The notes under the pieces are model-generated. The model searched no databases. It was not told the DNA's origin and saw nothing but the letters and a program-made list of their open reading frames with translations. Made by a program: the position numbers and the translations under genes. A stretch of DNA of 64,000 nt from Cichorium intybus (Eukaryota > Streptophyta > Magnoliopsida > Asterales > Asteraceae): contig JAKNSD010000077.1 of assembly GCA_023525715.1 (NCBI GenBank), forward strand, positions 248,001 through 312,000, given 5' to 3'. The stretch's first letter is position 1. The number at the start of each line of letters is the position of its first letter. Below, piece after piece: positions 23,451-35,639 of the stretch.

Positions 23451-24516
23451 TGTAATGTCCCAGATTTTAAAATAAATTTAAAAGTTTTAAGAGAACATTT
23501 TCATTAATAACCAACACATTTTTCATTTATAAAACCTCAAAATGTAAACATTGTTTAAATCATTTAAAATATTCAAAACTAAACATCTTTCATTCATCCA
23601 AAACCATTTAACATCAAAACAACTCCACCGACAGTGGAAGTCAAAACCAGGTAAGTCAATTCAAACATAATCCCAAAAAGAAGTTGCACCAGTGTGTACA
23701 CGTCGTGCCTTGCCATCACTCATACCTGAAGAACCTGAAACAATAATTTTATAGGGAAAGGGGTAAGCACATAACTAAGTGAATTCAATATATACACGAC
23801 ATATCCATCACACATGCTCTACCCATATCATAGGCACACAACACAATAAAGGCACACAACATAACTAGACACACAACACAACTACAAGGCTCAGTACAAC
23901 CACATCACACAACATGATCATGGCACCCAGCTAGATCATGGTCGACAACACAATCATAGCACCCAACTCATCCTGGTACCCCACTCCATGATGGCACCTA
24001 GCTTAATGGTTGCACCCAACCCACTCAAAGAACACAACACATCATGGCACCCAACCCAATCATGACACCTCTCTCCATGATGGCACTCAGCTCAATGATG
24101 TCACTCCTTACATTCACACACCTACTAGGAATCCCTATGGCCTGTTACTACCCATATACATCCTAAACAATATACACCAGCTACAGTAAAGAATGCACAA
24201 CTTCCATACAATGTAGTGATGAACTCACCTTGAAGCAGCAAATGAAGAAATCCACACAACGACTCATAAAATCCCACCGAGCACCTTATACACCTATAAG
24301 GTATAATCGGTCACTACCAAGTATATTAAGTAGCTTTGCTATAAATAGATACTTATAGTGTTACTTTCTTGTTGTTAGGTAATAATTCAACTTTTAGCTT
24401 CCGCCGTAGAATCTGATAATTCCCCATTTAGCTCACCCTAATCCTAGCCATTTTAGGATATTATTGTATAGTCATTTAGTTCATAATTTAATGTTTTCAA
24501 ACTTGCAAAGAATATC
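23451..24516 (-). repeat. 5' LTR of the LARD-like element (truncated)
   Basis: It starts TGTAATGTCCCAGATTTT on the plus strand and runs parallel to 16837-17895 until TTCAAACTTGCAAAG, where a copia LTR interrupts it. I do not find the missing remainder of the LTR downstream. Confidence 0.7.
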
Positions 24517-25347
24517 TGTTGGATTAGGTGTCTAAGCCCACAATTATAATTGGTATATACTTGAATTGATAGTAGCATAGTCCTTTTGGGTGGCCCTCAA
24601 GCCTAGCAATTGGACATGATGACTTCTAGAGAGAGTGATTAATTTATTATATGATTTATAAATTGAGATAAATAGTTTATTAATATATTATGAGAATAAT
24701 ATATTAATTAGAAATTGTAATATTTAATTAAGAATTAATCAGAAATTAATTAGAATTAATTTTGGGATTAATTTAAAGTATAGGGGCTTAAGTGAAATTG
24801 TTCAATAGTTGAACAAAAACACATTCTAGAACCATCCTAAGCCTTGGACGGTTTTAGGAGGGTTTTAGGGCTCTAGAATTATCCTTGGAGGATAATCAGT
24901 AAGCTGGATAATTACCAAGTCAAAATAATATTATTATATTGGTCTTAGGGTTATCCAAGGTTTCCAAGTTGCACTATAAATAGGACCTGTGCTTAGCAAC
25001 TTTGGCCATAACTTATTTCCAAAGTTAGGGCCGAAATTCTACCGTACTCTCTCCTCTCTCTCTAGTCTTCCTTATTGCTAGCTTGGGTGTGAGCCATTAG
25101 AGGCACGACAATTGTGGTGCTTGCTTCCAAGATATCTACAATTGAAGGAATCTTGTTATTTACTATAATAACGATAAGGTATGTAATCCTAAACCCTTTC
25201 TTTGATATTTTCGAAAATTACCTTGGGTTTCCAGGATTTCTTATTTGATGTTCTTAGTTATCTATTCAATAGTGAAAACATAGATCCTTTAGGTTGCATG
25301 TGAACTTAAGGGTTTTAAGTTTATTTGTTTTATCTAAATCTTAACAG
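24517..25347 (+). repeat. Copia 5' LTR (831 bp)
   Basis: It begins TGTTGGATTAGGTGTC and ends ATCTTAACA, with a primer-binding site two bases further on. A TATA box (TATAAATA, 24975-24982) lies in the expected promoter position, followed by a pyrimidine-rich leader. It interrupts the LTR of the LARD-like element. Confidence 0.75.
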
Positions 25348-25348
25348 T

Positions 25349-25360
25349 GGTATTAGAGCT
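25349..25360 (+). promoter_or_regulatory. Primer-binding site, tRNA-Met type, variant
   Basis: TGGTATTAGAGC differs from the usual TGGTATCAGAGC by one C-to-T change. It directly follows the LTR end. Confidence 0.7.
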
Positions 25361-26702
25361 AATTTGTTTTCTATTGAATAGCTATAATATTAGAATTTGA
25401 TCAATTAGGGTTTATAGAAATTAATCCCTAAAAGCCAAGAATTTCGACTAGGGTTAAGGTTTTTGAAACGCTAGCCTCCTCCCCAAGATTTTTGAAAATG
25501 GCTAGGGTTTTAAGGTTTTCCTAATTTTGGTCATTATTATTTTACTTGCCTAAAAAGAAATAATTAAAATTGGATAACTCTGATACCCTAATTTTTGAAA
25601 ATTAGAGGGTTAGGATTTGGATTAAATTATTTGATTAATTTAATTAGTTAATCCTTATTTGATTTAATTTATTTAATTAATTGTTAATTAAAATATTAAT
25701 ATTAAATCATTTTTGGATTATTTATAAATTTAAATTAATTGTTTAATTTACGAAACTTAAAATAAATAAACCTAGTATTATAAAAGATTTAAAATACAAT
25801 ATTATTATTATATTAATTGTTAATATTTTATACGTATAAGAATCAGTCAGTCAAATTGCTAGTATGCCTCATTCACGAAGCTGGTCTATAAGGGGGGTAT
25901 AAGGAAACAGCCTATAAAATGGCAGTTGAATGGATGTCCACTCTCACCCACCGCTTCCTTGATTAGTGGATGGTCGTTAGCATAATGGATTTGATAGGAC
26001 ACTAAATCTCATTAAATTTATAATGTTATTAAAAGTACTAGAACCTTTTTATTTAAAATCCCAAATCTAGTTACTTTAGGAAAAATGTGAATTAGTATGC
26101 TAATCCATGAAATTGCACATTACACTTTATAAGTCGTTAGTGGAGCGTGTATGATTAACCAACACATTAATAGGGACTAATAAAGAGTTGTAATGGGTGT
26201 CTCATAAATTATCATTGTTGATGGAGCGTGTGTGGTTAACCAGCACATCAATCGAGATGATAAATGACATTGAGGTTACCAAGCACATTTGCATGGTTAT
26301 TCACATATTGTTTGTGATCCTAAGTATCACAGTCACAAATAAAAGAGCATAATCTAAGATTAAATATACCATTGAATAGTTCAATGAATCTCAAAAGACC
26401 TAGAAATTTCACCTAATTTCATTTCTTCTCTGGTGGAATTGGTAAATCGTCATTTACCTACCTTTATAAAATTTACAATTATTTACGACATCCTCTTCTA
26501 TGTTGTGAATTATATAGTTGGGTCCTAGTCTTAGTATTTTATTTTGGGTTACTATATTAAGGATCATTCTTATCTAACTCAAACTACCTTCTTTCTATAG
26601 ATGTCTAGTCCTACTGATGCTTCTACTCCCTCGTCTCCTCCCACCATACCTTCTATTTGCTTTCGATCTGCTCAAAGGTGACATTGAATGGCACCAACTA
26701 TA
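25361..26702 (+). mobile_element. Copia leader and truncated gag start
   Basis: About 1.2 kb of untranslated AT-rich leader precedes ATG at 26601, from which MSSPTDASTPSSPP reads before a frame break. The words after it (CTGCTCAAAGGTGACATTG) match a copia-gag start in a shifted frame. Gag is cut off at 26702 where another LTR begins, so gag-pol is absent. A repeated phrase GGAGCGTGT..GGTTAACCA.CACAT occurs at about 26142 and 26224. Confidence 0.55.
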
Positions 26703-27012
26703 TGTTGGATTAAGGTGTCTAAGCCATAATTATAATTGATACATATGCTTGAATTGATGACATCACAGTTTTTTTGGGTTGCCCTCATAACCTGACAGAT
26801 GACAAGATTGCATATAGAGAGAAAAATTGATATATTATGGAGATAATATAAATAATTTGTTCATATATTATGAGAATAATATATTAATTATAAATTATGA
26901 TATTTGATTAAAGATTAATTAGAAATTAATTTGGAATTAATTTTGGATTTAATTGGATTAATTAAATATACAGGGGCTGAATTATAATTGTTCAAAAGTT
27001 GAACAATAGACA

Positions 27013-27017
<5 letters not shown>
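26703..27017 (+). repeat. Copia LTR fragment, related to 24517-25347
   Basis: It begins TGTTGGATTAAGGTGTC and follows the first 480 bp or so of the 24517 LTR with many differences (roughly 20% by eye). That is too divergent for the two LTRs of one recent insertion. It ends at the microsatellite starting near 27018. Confidence 0.65.
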
Positions 27018-27081
<64 letters not shown>

Positions 27082-27123
27082 TGTATCTATGTATGTATGT
27101 ATGTATGTATGTATGTACGTATG

Positions 27124-27169
<46 letters not shown>

Positions 27170-27175
27170 CATACA

Positions 27176-27256
<81 letters not shown>
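27018..27256. repeat. Compound palindromic microsatellite
   Basis: The order is (AT)n, (GTAT)n at about 27083-27128, (AT)n, (ACAT)n at about 27166-27204, (AT)n. The GTAT and ACAT arrays are reverse complements around a central AT run, so the 240-bp block can fold on itself. Open frames through it (Y/I repeats) are not genes. Confidence 0.9.
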
Positions 27257-27258
<2 letters not shown>

Positions 27259-27301
27259 CTTTTAACGCCCCAAATTTTCACCTTTTGTTTTAAAAAAAGC
27301 G

Positions 27302-27390
27302 AATTGACGCCAAAAGCACATTAACTCCAAAAGCGCAATAACGCCAAAAGCGCATTAACGCCAAATGAGCAATAACGTTAAAAGCGCATT
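27302..27390. repeat. 17-bp minisatellite, about 5 copies
   Basis: The unit ATTAACGCCAAAAGCGC repeats with small changes at 27320, 27337, 27354 and 27371, after a partial copy at 27302. Confidence 0.8.
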
Positions 27391-27939
27391 AATATTATTG
27401 CATAAAGAATGATGACACTATCCCTTTAGTATAGTTGTCAACTTCATGTCTATAAGACTTGAATATCATAAATACGATTCAACAAAACATTTGCTTTGTA
27501 AGTTTACAACCATGGGCGTTACAGATTTATATCAAAACAAACCATAGCAAGCAGAGAAGGATTAAACAATAAAATCAAAAGATGAGAGTTATGTTTAGAT
27601 CCACTCCATCTAGTCTTCCAAAACATGTCTACCATAGCAATTTGGCATCCTAATCTTGCGAACCTAAACCTGGAATACATGGCATAAAACAAAATACGTA
27701 AGAAGAAATGTCTCGTGAGATAAATGGGTTTGGACTCAAACATTTATAAATACAACTCATTAATTTTTCAAAAACCTTTATGAACAATTGTCATATAATG
27801 ACACTAGTTGTCAAAACCTTTCGTAAGTCATCTAAAAATATTTTGCTTGCAAAGTCTTTTAAACAATCAAGTAATAAAGCTTGTAATGCAATGCTTTTCT
27901 TTTTCTTTCCTTTAGTTTGACTGGCATTTAAACATGATA

Positions 27940-28150
27940 GTATTTTTATACTTAGGGCATTAATCACTCTTGGTGAAACCCCAAGTCTGGACTGAGATGG
28001 TGAGAACATAATCAGACCACCTCAGCGTCATATCACATGTTTCGACTGGTATCTCAACATGCTTGCTTTTTATACTTAGGGCATTAATCACTCTTGGTGA
28101 TACCCCAAGTCTGGACTAGGATGGAAAGAACATAATCAATCCACCCTAGC
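27940..28150. repeat. 124-bp direct duplication
   Basis: CTTAGGGCATTAATCACTC starts at 27951 and again at 28075, followed in both by TTGGTGA.ACCCCAAGTCTGGACT and a similar stretch ending in CATAATCA. Confidence 0.85.
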
Positions 28151-28560
28151 GTCTTATTCTTTTAAGTCGCACGCTAAGGCGTTTACGAATTCATGTGACA
28201 CGAAAGAGAGATTTGCACCCGAATCGAAAAGAACATAAGCAGGTAATGAATGTACCTGCAACTACATCGTGAGTTTCTTTAGCTTCCTAGCGGGTCATCT
28301 GGAATGCCCGCCCCTTTACCTTCATTGGTTTCGTCTTCTTGTTACTAGCAGTAGAGACTTTTCTTCGGGCATTGAGAGCTATAATGGCCCTTTTCATGAC
28401 AGGAGAAGCATTCCACCTCCCTTGCATCCTTAGACCTACATTCTTTAGCTTTGTGACCAAACTGACCACATTTAAAGCAATTCTTAGTCCGATTCATACA
28501 CTCCCCACTATGGTGCTTCCCATACACCGGAAAATATGGAAAGAGCCGAAGCCAACAAGA
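28150..28560 (-). pseudogene. Ty3/gypsy Gag zinc knuckles and protease start (remnant)
   Basis: On the minus strand two CCHC knuckles are seen, CFKCGQFGHKAKEC and CFSCHEKGHYSSQC (about 28480-28360), preceded by YGKHHSGEC. A protease active site reading VLFDSGANLSF follows near 28230-28200, in a different frame. This knuckle-protease order and the DSGA form are typical of Ty3/gypsy elements. Stops and frameshifts separate the parts, and RT onward is missing: the sequence passes into LTR-like DNA below 28150. Confidence 0.75.
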
Positions 28561-28689
28561 AGTCAACATCAAGTTTTTGTATTGTCTGAAGAAATAATAG
28601 CGTCCTATCATGTTCATGGTGAAGTCACATGAAAAGAATAGGACATACAAGCTTCCCATATTGTTCAACCTTCTGAAGTCGCATGAACC

Positions 28690-30640
28690 TGACATTATGG
28701 GTGGTCGTGGAGAACCTACTAATGTCGGATCTCTAGCCTTGTTGTATAATGATGATAGCAGTGAAGCCTTGGATACTGGAGATAATGATGAACCAGACAG
28801 TTACATGGTTAATGATGATGGTAAAACAATAGCTTTGCATGCTGCAAAATAACCGAAGGTTTAAGAAACCATTTGTCAATCATCAAGTACCAGGAAAACC
28901 GTTTGCAAAAAATTACAACTTATCCTATCCCTCTAAAAGTAAACCTGATACCTATCAGAAAACCTATGCTACTCCGAAGGGTGATAGTTCATCTTATCCG
29001 AAGGCTACTGAAAATCCTTCACAGAAAGTTGATAAAGTCGAAGAAAAAGTCTTAGGTGATTTTGGATATGACTGTAATTACTGTCATGAAAAGAATCACT
29101 TTGCAAAGGATTGTATGCCTAGGAAGAAAAATGAGAAGAAAAATCAGATAAAGGATAAGGCCTACTACACAATGAAGTTGAACGAAGCTAAGGTAAAGAC
29201 AAAGAATTTGGCGCTGGTGGTTGCAGATAACGATTTTGGAACTTATCAAGTTTGGTATTCGGATTCGGAAGAGGAGGAGATACGAAAGCCAAATTATGAT
29301 GCTCTGGTCGCCATTGATAATGGTAAGAGCTTTCGGATTGGGATGAAGGAGGCTGGTTCAAACTCGAATGGTGAGTCGTTAGAAGAAAGCTGCTGCTTAA
29401 CAACAAAGGGTGCGAGTCCTTCTGGTGAAGCAAGACAAACCATTTCTGAACAGGTATCTCACTTACTTTCTTAAAATTCGTGAATCTAAATATGCTCATG
29501 TTATTGATGAAATTTCCAATAATTGCATGTTTATTAATAATATGCTGCCTAATACTAATCTTAGTGCAAATAATAGTGAAGGAGAAATACTTAAATTGCA
29601 GGGAAAAATAGAAGGGTTGAGAGCAGCCTTAGAAAAAGAAAATTTAAGAATTTTAATTTTAGAAGAGTGTAGGGACAAATACTTGAATTCGGGTGATGTA
29701 ATTTTAAAACAACGTAATATCTTTTGTGAGACAGCGAAACGTCTTTATGCTCGTATAACCAGGATTTAACATTCATCAGATGTGTTCAAAGATCAACATA
29801 GAAAACTATTGCCATTCATTAAATTTGATCTTAAGAATTCTTATATGGATGTGAATCAATAGTATCTACATCCGAGGTTCCTAACACTTCTTACACTCAT
29901 TGTTTAGTTTCAGTAGATAAATTTTAACTGCTAATGAATTGCTGAAATTATTACCAAATGAAGTTCCAATCCTAAAGAAATCCCTTCCACTGATGAAAAT
30001 AATGATGTGATTGCTTGTGATTATGAATCTGATTCAGATATGGAGGATATTGATTGTTCATCATTAAATCCTCACAATTGCCTTCGGATGATAAAGGAAA
30101 AATGAAAATTTCTGATTGTGATCAAATTAAATCCTCAGATACAAGCTTTGAATATTACAACTACAAAGAAATTATACAAAGGTTCAAATTTCAGATGAAT
30201 GTGTCTCTTTCAAAGATTATTCCAAGGATAATTCAAAACGATTGGTCAACATTGCATTTGTCTATCTGAAGGTTTCATATTTCAAAAACTCAAATTTGTA
30301 ACTGCTGGTGCTTCGTTTCTTGTTGACAATGCTCTAACGAATTTGGTTGAGGAGGATAATTCCACAATCACTGAGGAAAGTTTCTTCTCATTAGCCACAA
30401 TGTTAGAAAACAACATGAACAAACACATGAAAGTTAAAATCAATGTATGGAAACAGGAATTGTATGGTCATAACATTTAAAATCGTCTATGTTATCAACA
30501 AGACAAGAGTGCAAAACATTTGAAATCACTTTTAAATCATCAAAATCAAAATCAAAGAAATTACAAACAAATTCAAATTGCAAATGATGATGTTCACTTC
30601 TATCTTAAGAAGCTATAAATTGTTTTTAAAATGCCTGATG
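28690..30640 (+). pseudogene. Copia (SIRE/Maximus-like) gag remnant
   Basis: Three forward frames, shifted against each other near 28850 and 29460, make up the C-terminal half of a large Gag. It has a CCHC knuckle (CNYCHEKNHFAKDC, about 29073-29114), a lysine-rich stretch, an acidic patch (YSDSEEEE, about 29254) and a leucine-rich coiled-coil region (about 29580-29690). From 29770 on only broken pieces remain. The long Gag with this layout resembles SIRE/Maximus elements; the family name is inference. No protease or later pol is recognisable. Confidence 0.65.
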
Positions 30641-31890
<1,250 letters not shown>

Positions 31891-31896
31891 AAATTT

Positions 31897-32208
31897 ATGA
31901 GCCCAGTTGAAAAAGATAGAAGTGAGTCGATCAAAGGGCCTGAGAAGGTGACTTTCGGAGCCCCAATTGTGCCAGACCTTAATAATATGCCCCAATCCTC
32001 AGGATTATTTCCGTTCGTTGACTCTGAAGAAAATATGGAAGAAGATTTCGATTTTATGGAGGATGATGCTGTTGAAATCACGATCGAAGACGAAATTGAA
32101 AGAAGAAGAAAACCCAAAAGAAAAGGAGGTAAAAAAGCTCAAAGTAAAGGAAGGGGCAATGGAGGGAGCGATAAATCGAAGGAATTCGGAAGAGTTAGTA
32201 GCAGCTAG
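31897..32208 (+). pseudogene. LINE ORF1 C-terminal fragment
   Basis: A 103-residue frame starts MSPVEKDRSESIKG and passes from an acidic stretch (EENMEEDFDFMEDD) to a basic one (RRRKPKRKGGKKAQSKGR). Its place just before the endonuclease start, and this composition, fit the tail of a plant LINE ORF1 protein, an RNA-binding chaperone. There is no RRM or zinc knuckle in the piece, so the identity rests on position. Confidence 0.55.
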
Positions 32209-32324
32209 TATGAGGAGGAAATTGAAAAACCGATTTGGATCGGTGAAGAACTTGGAATTAAGTTCAATGGCAAGAGAAATTCGATAGAGAAATCGATCCA
32301 CAGGGAAGGTGCGACTCTAAAGAA

Positions 32325-33131
32325 ATGTTAAAGTGTTTCTCCTTGAACATAAACGGGTTCATCTTGGATGTAAAGAAGAGCTGGATTAAAGGTATGGTGC
32401 TTCATAATAAAATTAAAATCCTCTGTGTGCAAGAAACTCATTTAAAGGTGATAGATATGGGGCTAGTTCGATTGGGTGAAGTCAGTGGGTCGATCTAGAG
32501 GTATTATTACTGTTTGGGATCCAATGTGCTTTCAGATTATTGATAGTATTAAATTGAATCATTTTTAGCTATTATTAGGGTCTGGAAAGTGAGTGAGAAG
32601 CAGGGAGGAATCATAAACGTGTATACTCCCCAAGAAGCCTTGAAAGTGAGTTAAAAAACCGCTTTTCAATGAAATTTAGATCCTGATGGCGAGTAGGGGC
32701 GAGATGAACTGGATTGTTTGTGGAGACTTTAATGAAGTTAGGGTTGAAAGTGAAAGGAAAGGATCTTCCTTCTATGCAAGTGGTGCTGCGATTTTCAACT
32801 CTTTCATCAGTGATACGGGGCTAGTTGAACCACGGATGGGAGGGAAAAGCTTCACATGGATGAGTAAAGATGGTGCAAAAATTAATAAATTGAACATATT
32901 TCTCTTATCGGATAGTTTCGTTGCTGGGTGGCCGAATTCCTCGGTCATTGCTCTTCCCAAACTTTACTCCAATCACTATCCCATATTATTGGATACCAAT
33001 TGTAAGGACTATGGGCCGTCTCCGTTCCGTCTATTTAATTCTTGGATGGACGAAGAGGGCTCGAAGAGGTTGTGGGTCAGTGTTGGAGTCAAAGTAAAGA
33101 CAGCTTCAATACCTTTTCTAAGATTGAACGT
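32325..33131 (+). pseudogene. LINE ORF2 endonuclease domain (degenerate)
   Basis: An AP-endonuclease-like domain that would nick target DNA. SLNINGFILDVKK (about 32340) and KILCVQETHLK (about 32410) are the first motifs. A stop and frame break lie near 32495. From 32686 the frame reads WIVCGDFNEVR (the GDFN motif) and later SNHYPILLD, where the usual SDH catalytic motif is SNH. The frame runs into the inserted LTR at 33132. Confidence 0.85.
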
Positions 33132-34236
33132 TGACAACGCCTAGTGATATCAAGCATTTTAGGCGTTGTTGAGCCCTGTTCTTGATAAAATTATATCAAA
33201 TATGCCTGGGTATTCTCACTTTTCGTGCCAGGACTTGTTTGGAGAAAAAGAATAGAAACAGGGACTAAAAGCGTGCAAAAGGAAGAAGTTGGGAAGGAAT
33301 GAAAAATCAAGAGAACTCGTTCGCGCGCCGTGGATTTCACTTCTGCGCGACGCGGGATTAAGGCGGTGGAACACATTCAAATGACGAAAAAACGGGGATC
33401 AGATAAGTACGCGCGCCGCGGATTTCACTTCTGCGCGGCGCGGGCACGGGAAAATTGCACCTATAAGTAGAGGCATTTCCAGCCGAAAACCCTAGCAAAG
33501 ACCGGGTGTAAACATCGACCTAGAAGCTCTTTGACTCCAGGATTTCATTTCAGCAAGCTCACAATTGGTACTTTATGTTTTTTTGGATTTAATTTCATTT
33601 CAGTAGAAAGTAGTTTTGTAGCTAAAGTCTTTGGGAGTGACAACCACTGACTTTGAGCACTTAGGTTTCTGATTTTGAAACATTTTGGTTACTGATTTTG
33701 TATTTGGAATTCGGATTTGGTGAATGGAATCATTCGGTTACATTTTATGTTAACATTTCGGTGTTTTTGGATGTTTGTGTTTGGTTGTGATTGTTGAATC
33801 TTGTTTGGACCTTATTGGGACTGTTTTCCTTAGTTGAATTCAGTAGTTAATTAGCTTATTTGGTAAGCATTAAACCTTGGCTAGTAACTGTTCAATAGGA
33901 CTTTAACTAGCGGTAGTTTATGCTGTGCTTGGTTTTGCTAGTTTGGATGCCTTTGATTGCTTCTGACTCAGAGATGTACTTCTGATTTCAGAAAGTGACT
34001 AGGTCATTTGAGCATAGCTTAGCTTGGCTTTGGTGTGTTTGATTATTGTCTCATTTGCTAGTGATTAGGAAAATAGAAACCAGATCCTCCGACTATAGCT
34101 GTGACACTATTAGTTGGTAATCTCTCATCTAGTCTAACCACGAAGCTCCTGTGGATCGACCCTGACTACCGCTATACTAGTGTGTGTGTTAGGTTTTCTC
34201 TTATTTTTGACCGCACGACGACCTCTGCGCGTGTCA
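33132..34236 (+). repeat. 5' LTR of the Athila-type element
   Basis: It runs TGACAACGCC...CGTGTCA. GC-rich palindromic motifs (GCGCGCCGTGG, GCGCGACGCGG, GCGCGCCGCGG, GCGCGGCGCGG at about 33323-33445) lie directly upstream of a TATA-like box. That box reads TATAAGTA (33462-33469) here, against TATAAATA in the 3' LTR. Confidence 0.92.
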
Positions 34237-34241
34237 AATTT

Positions 34242-34259
34242 TGGCGCCGTTGCTGGGGA
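34242..34259 (+). promoter_or_regulatory. Primer-binding site, tRNA-Asp type
   Basis: TGGCGCCGTTGCTGGGGA begins 5 bases after the LTR end and is complementary to the 3' end of tRNA-Asp except at one position. It is identical to the PBS of the minus-strand element at 12002-12019. Confidence 0.88.
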
Positions 34260-34355
34260 GTTGTGAGCTTAGATTGGGTGATTTGTAGGATTTAGTTTCT
34301 AATTTTTGATGTTTGATTTTAGTTTGCTGATTTTTGGTAAGTATACATCCTTATA

Positions 34356-35612
34356 ATGGGTGATTACATGTACCCGGATCAGTATGATTATTATGAAAAT
34401 CCGGCCGACACCTATTACGAGGATGATTGCTACAATGGATCACCCGATGACAATGGATGGCGGACCGAGGAGTCATCTCAACCTGAAAATTCTGTAACTT
34501 GGGCCCAACTTTGGGTATTCATGTATAACAATTACCACGAGCAGAAGAACCAGGCTGAAGCTCTTGAAAAAGTGCAAGCTTCTTTAGATAGGTTAGAGGA
34601 AAGTTGGAAATGTTCACCACCTTCGCCAGAACCGGAGGTGAGTGATTTTTATACCATTGATAATGTGTGTGAACTTGCATCACCTGAATATGTGATGGAA
34701 GGGCATACACCGTGGGAAAGTCAAGAGACCACTGAGAGGGTCGAACATGTTGTTGGGGAAGAGGTTGTAGGTGACAATGCTACCTTTGACTCAACAGCTT
34801 TTGATGTTTTTGAGGGTTTTGAGAATGTTGAGCCGGTGATGAGTGAATCTGTACCATCATCAGACAATTTGGTTGATGAGGATGTTGTGGAGGGGACTGT
34901 AAGTGACAGTACAGATCCCAGCCCAACAATTCCTGAATTTGTTGAAATTGTTGATGTTTTTGAGGAAGGGGGTGTAGATGACAATACTACCCCCGAACCT
35001 ATGATTTTTGAAAATTTTGAGAAATTTGAAAGCAAGGATCTGGTGATGGGCGACTTTGTACCATCAGATCAAACCAGTCGCTCACTTTTGGTTCCGATCC
35101 ACCTGTTGGACGATGACCAAGAAGTTGATGTTGACAAATTGATATTTGAAAATAATAAACATGATTCTATTACCACTTATGATCCATTCATGAATGGAAG
35201 ATTAGATGTAATCAATACTATCGATGAGGACATATGGAAGCATCTTGATATGTTGCCTTCCGATTCCATTCGATTGGAAAATTTTTATTGGTACTGCAAA
35301 CCAAAATTGCAACCTGAAGATAGCACGTGGGACACTGGCAAAATAAGATATGCAAAACAACTACTGGAAGCGGCACTGGGCGCACTTCACGTCAAGCCAG
35401 TGATTTTGAAGAGATATAGAAGGAAGGACCGAGCTTGGAGGTTCAAAGCTACTTCCAAGCACTCGCGGGAAATCATCAGAAGACGGCAACTGGGTAGCAA
35501 CAGGAGAACCAACAAGCCATTCGACCCAGGAAAGTTTGAGGAGCAGTGGGTCAGCAAAGGGACGGTGGAAAGGCAAAATCAGCGAAGGAAGAAGGCATAC
35601 GATCCACCGTAG
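34356..35612 (+). CDS. Uncharacterised acidic 418-residue protein in the gag position
   Basis: An intact frame starts MGDYMYPDQYDYYENP about 100 bp after the PBS, the place where gag normally begins. Residues 1-45 are rich in Tyr and Asp. A short helix-prone stretch (EKVQASLDRLEESWK) lies near residue 70. A long Glu/Asp/Val/Ser-rich part contains two loosely similar blocks (DVFEGFENVEPV and MIFENFEKFESK). The C-terminus from about residue 345 is strongly basic (KRYRRKDRAWRFK, REIIRRRQ). There is no zinc knuckle, no DTG/DSG protease motif and no gag core motif. I do not recognise it; an intact frame in an element with 1.4% LTR divergence argues it is, or recently was, translated. Confidence 0.7.
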   Translation: MGDYMYPDQYDYYENPADTYYEDDCYNGSPDDNGWRTEESSQPENSVTWAQLWVFMYNNYHEQKNQAEALEKVQASLDRLEESWKCSPPSPEPEVSDFYTIDNVCELASPEYVMEGHTPWESQETTERVEHVVGEEVVGDNATFDSTAFDVFEGFENVEPVMSESVPSSDNLVDEDVVEGTVSDSTDPSPTIPEFVEIVDVFEEGGVDDNTTPEPMIFENFEKFESKDLVMGDFVPSDQTSRSLLVPIHLLDDDQEVDVDKLIFENNKHDSITTYDPFMNGRLDVINTIDEDIWKHLDMLPSDSIRLENFYWYCKPKLQPEDSTWDTGKIRYAKQLLEAALGALHVKPVILKRYRRKDRAWRFKATSKHSREIIRRRQLGSNRRTNKPFDPGKFEEQWVSKGTVERQNQRRKKAYDPP

Positions 35613-35639
35613 CTGAAGCAGGAATAGAACGTCTGGCTG

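Larger units (their letters stand above)
16837..24516 (-). mobile_element. Large non-autonomous gypsy-type element (LARD-like)
   Basis: On the minus strand the order is partial 5' LTR (24516-23451), PBS TGGTATCAGAGCC (23447-23435, tRNA-Met type), about 3 kb of internal sequence, PPT AAGGGAGAGT (20364-20355) and a 3.5-kb 3' LTR (20354-16837). The two LTR copies align clearly by eye over about 1.05 kb (16850-17890 against 23455-24510). The internal part has no recognisable gag, protease, RT or integrase. Long LTRs with a non-coding interior are what is called a LARD. The 5' LTR is cut at 24517 by a copia LTR. Confidence 0.7.
27264..28150 (-). repeat. Gypsy-type LTR remnant
   Basis: The segment begins TAACGCCCCAAATTTTC and adjoins gypsy protease sequence at 28150, suggesting an LTR fused to internal sequence by deletion. 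An internal ATGGGCGTTACAG (about 27512) resembles an LTR terminus, so two LTR pieces may be joined. It carries a 17-bp minisatellite (27302-27390) and a 124-bp duplication (27951-28150). Confidence 0.4.

Noticed and set aside
26992..27293. Overlapping open frames of 60-90 residues made of Tyr/Ile/Met/Thr/His repeats on both strands
   Set aside because: They are readings of AT, GTAT and ACAT microsatellites. The same holds for the frames at 14343-14540, 30816-31013 and the end of 54891-55187.
28610..28695. N-terminal extension of the minus-strand zinc-knuckle frame to 28695
   Set aside because: The similarity to gypsy Gag begins only near 28540; beyond about 28690 plus-strand copia gag takes over, so the extension is chance.
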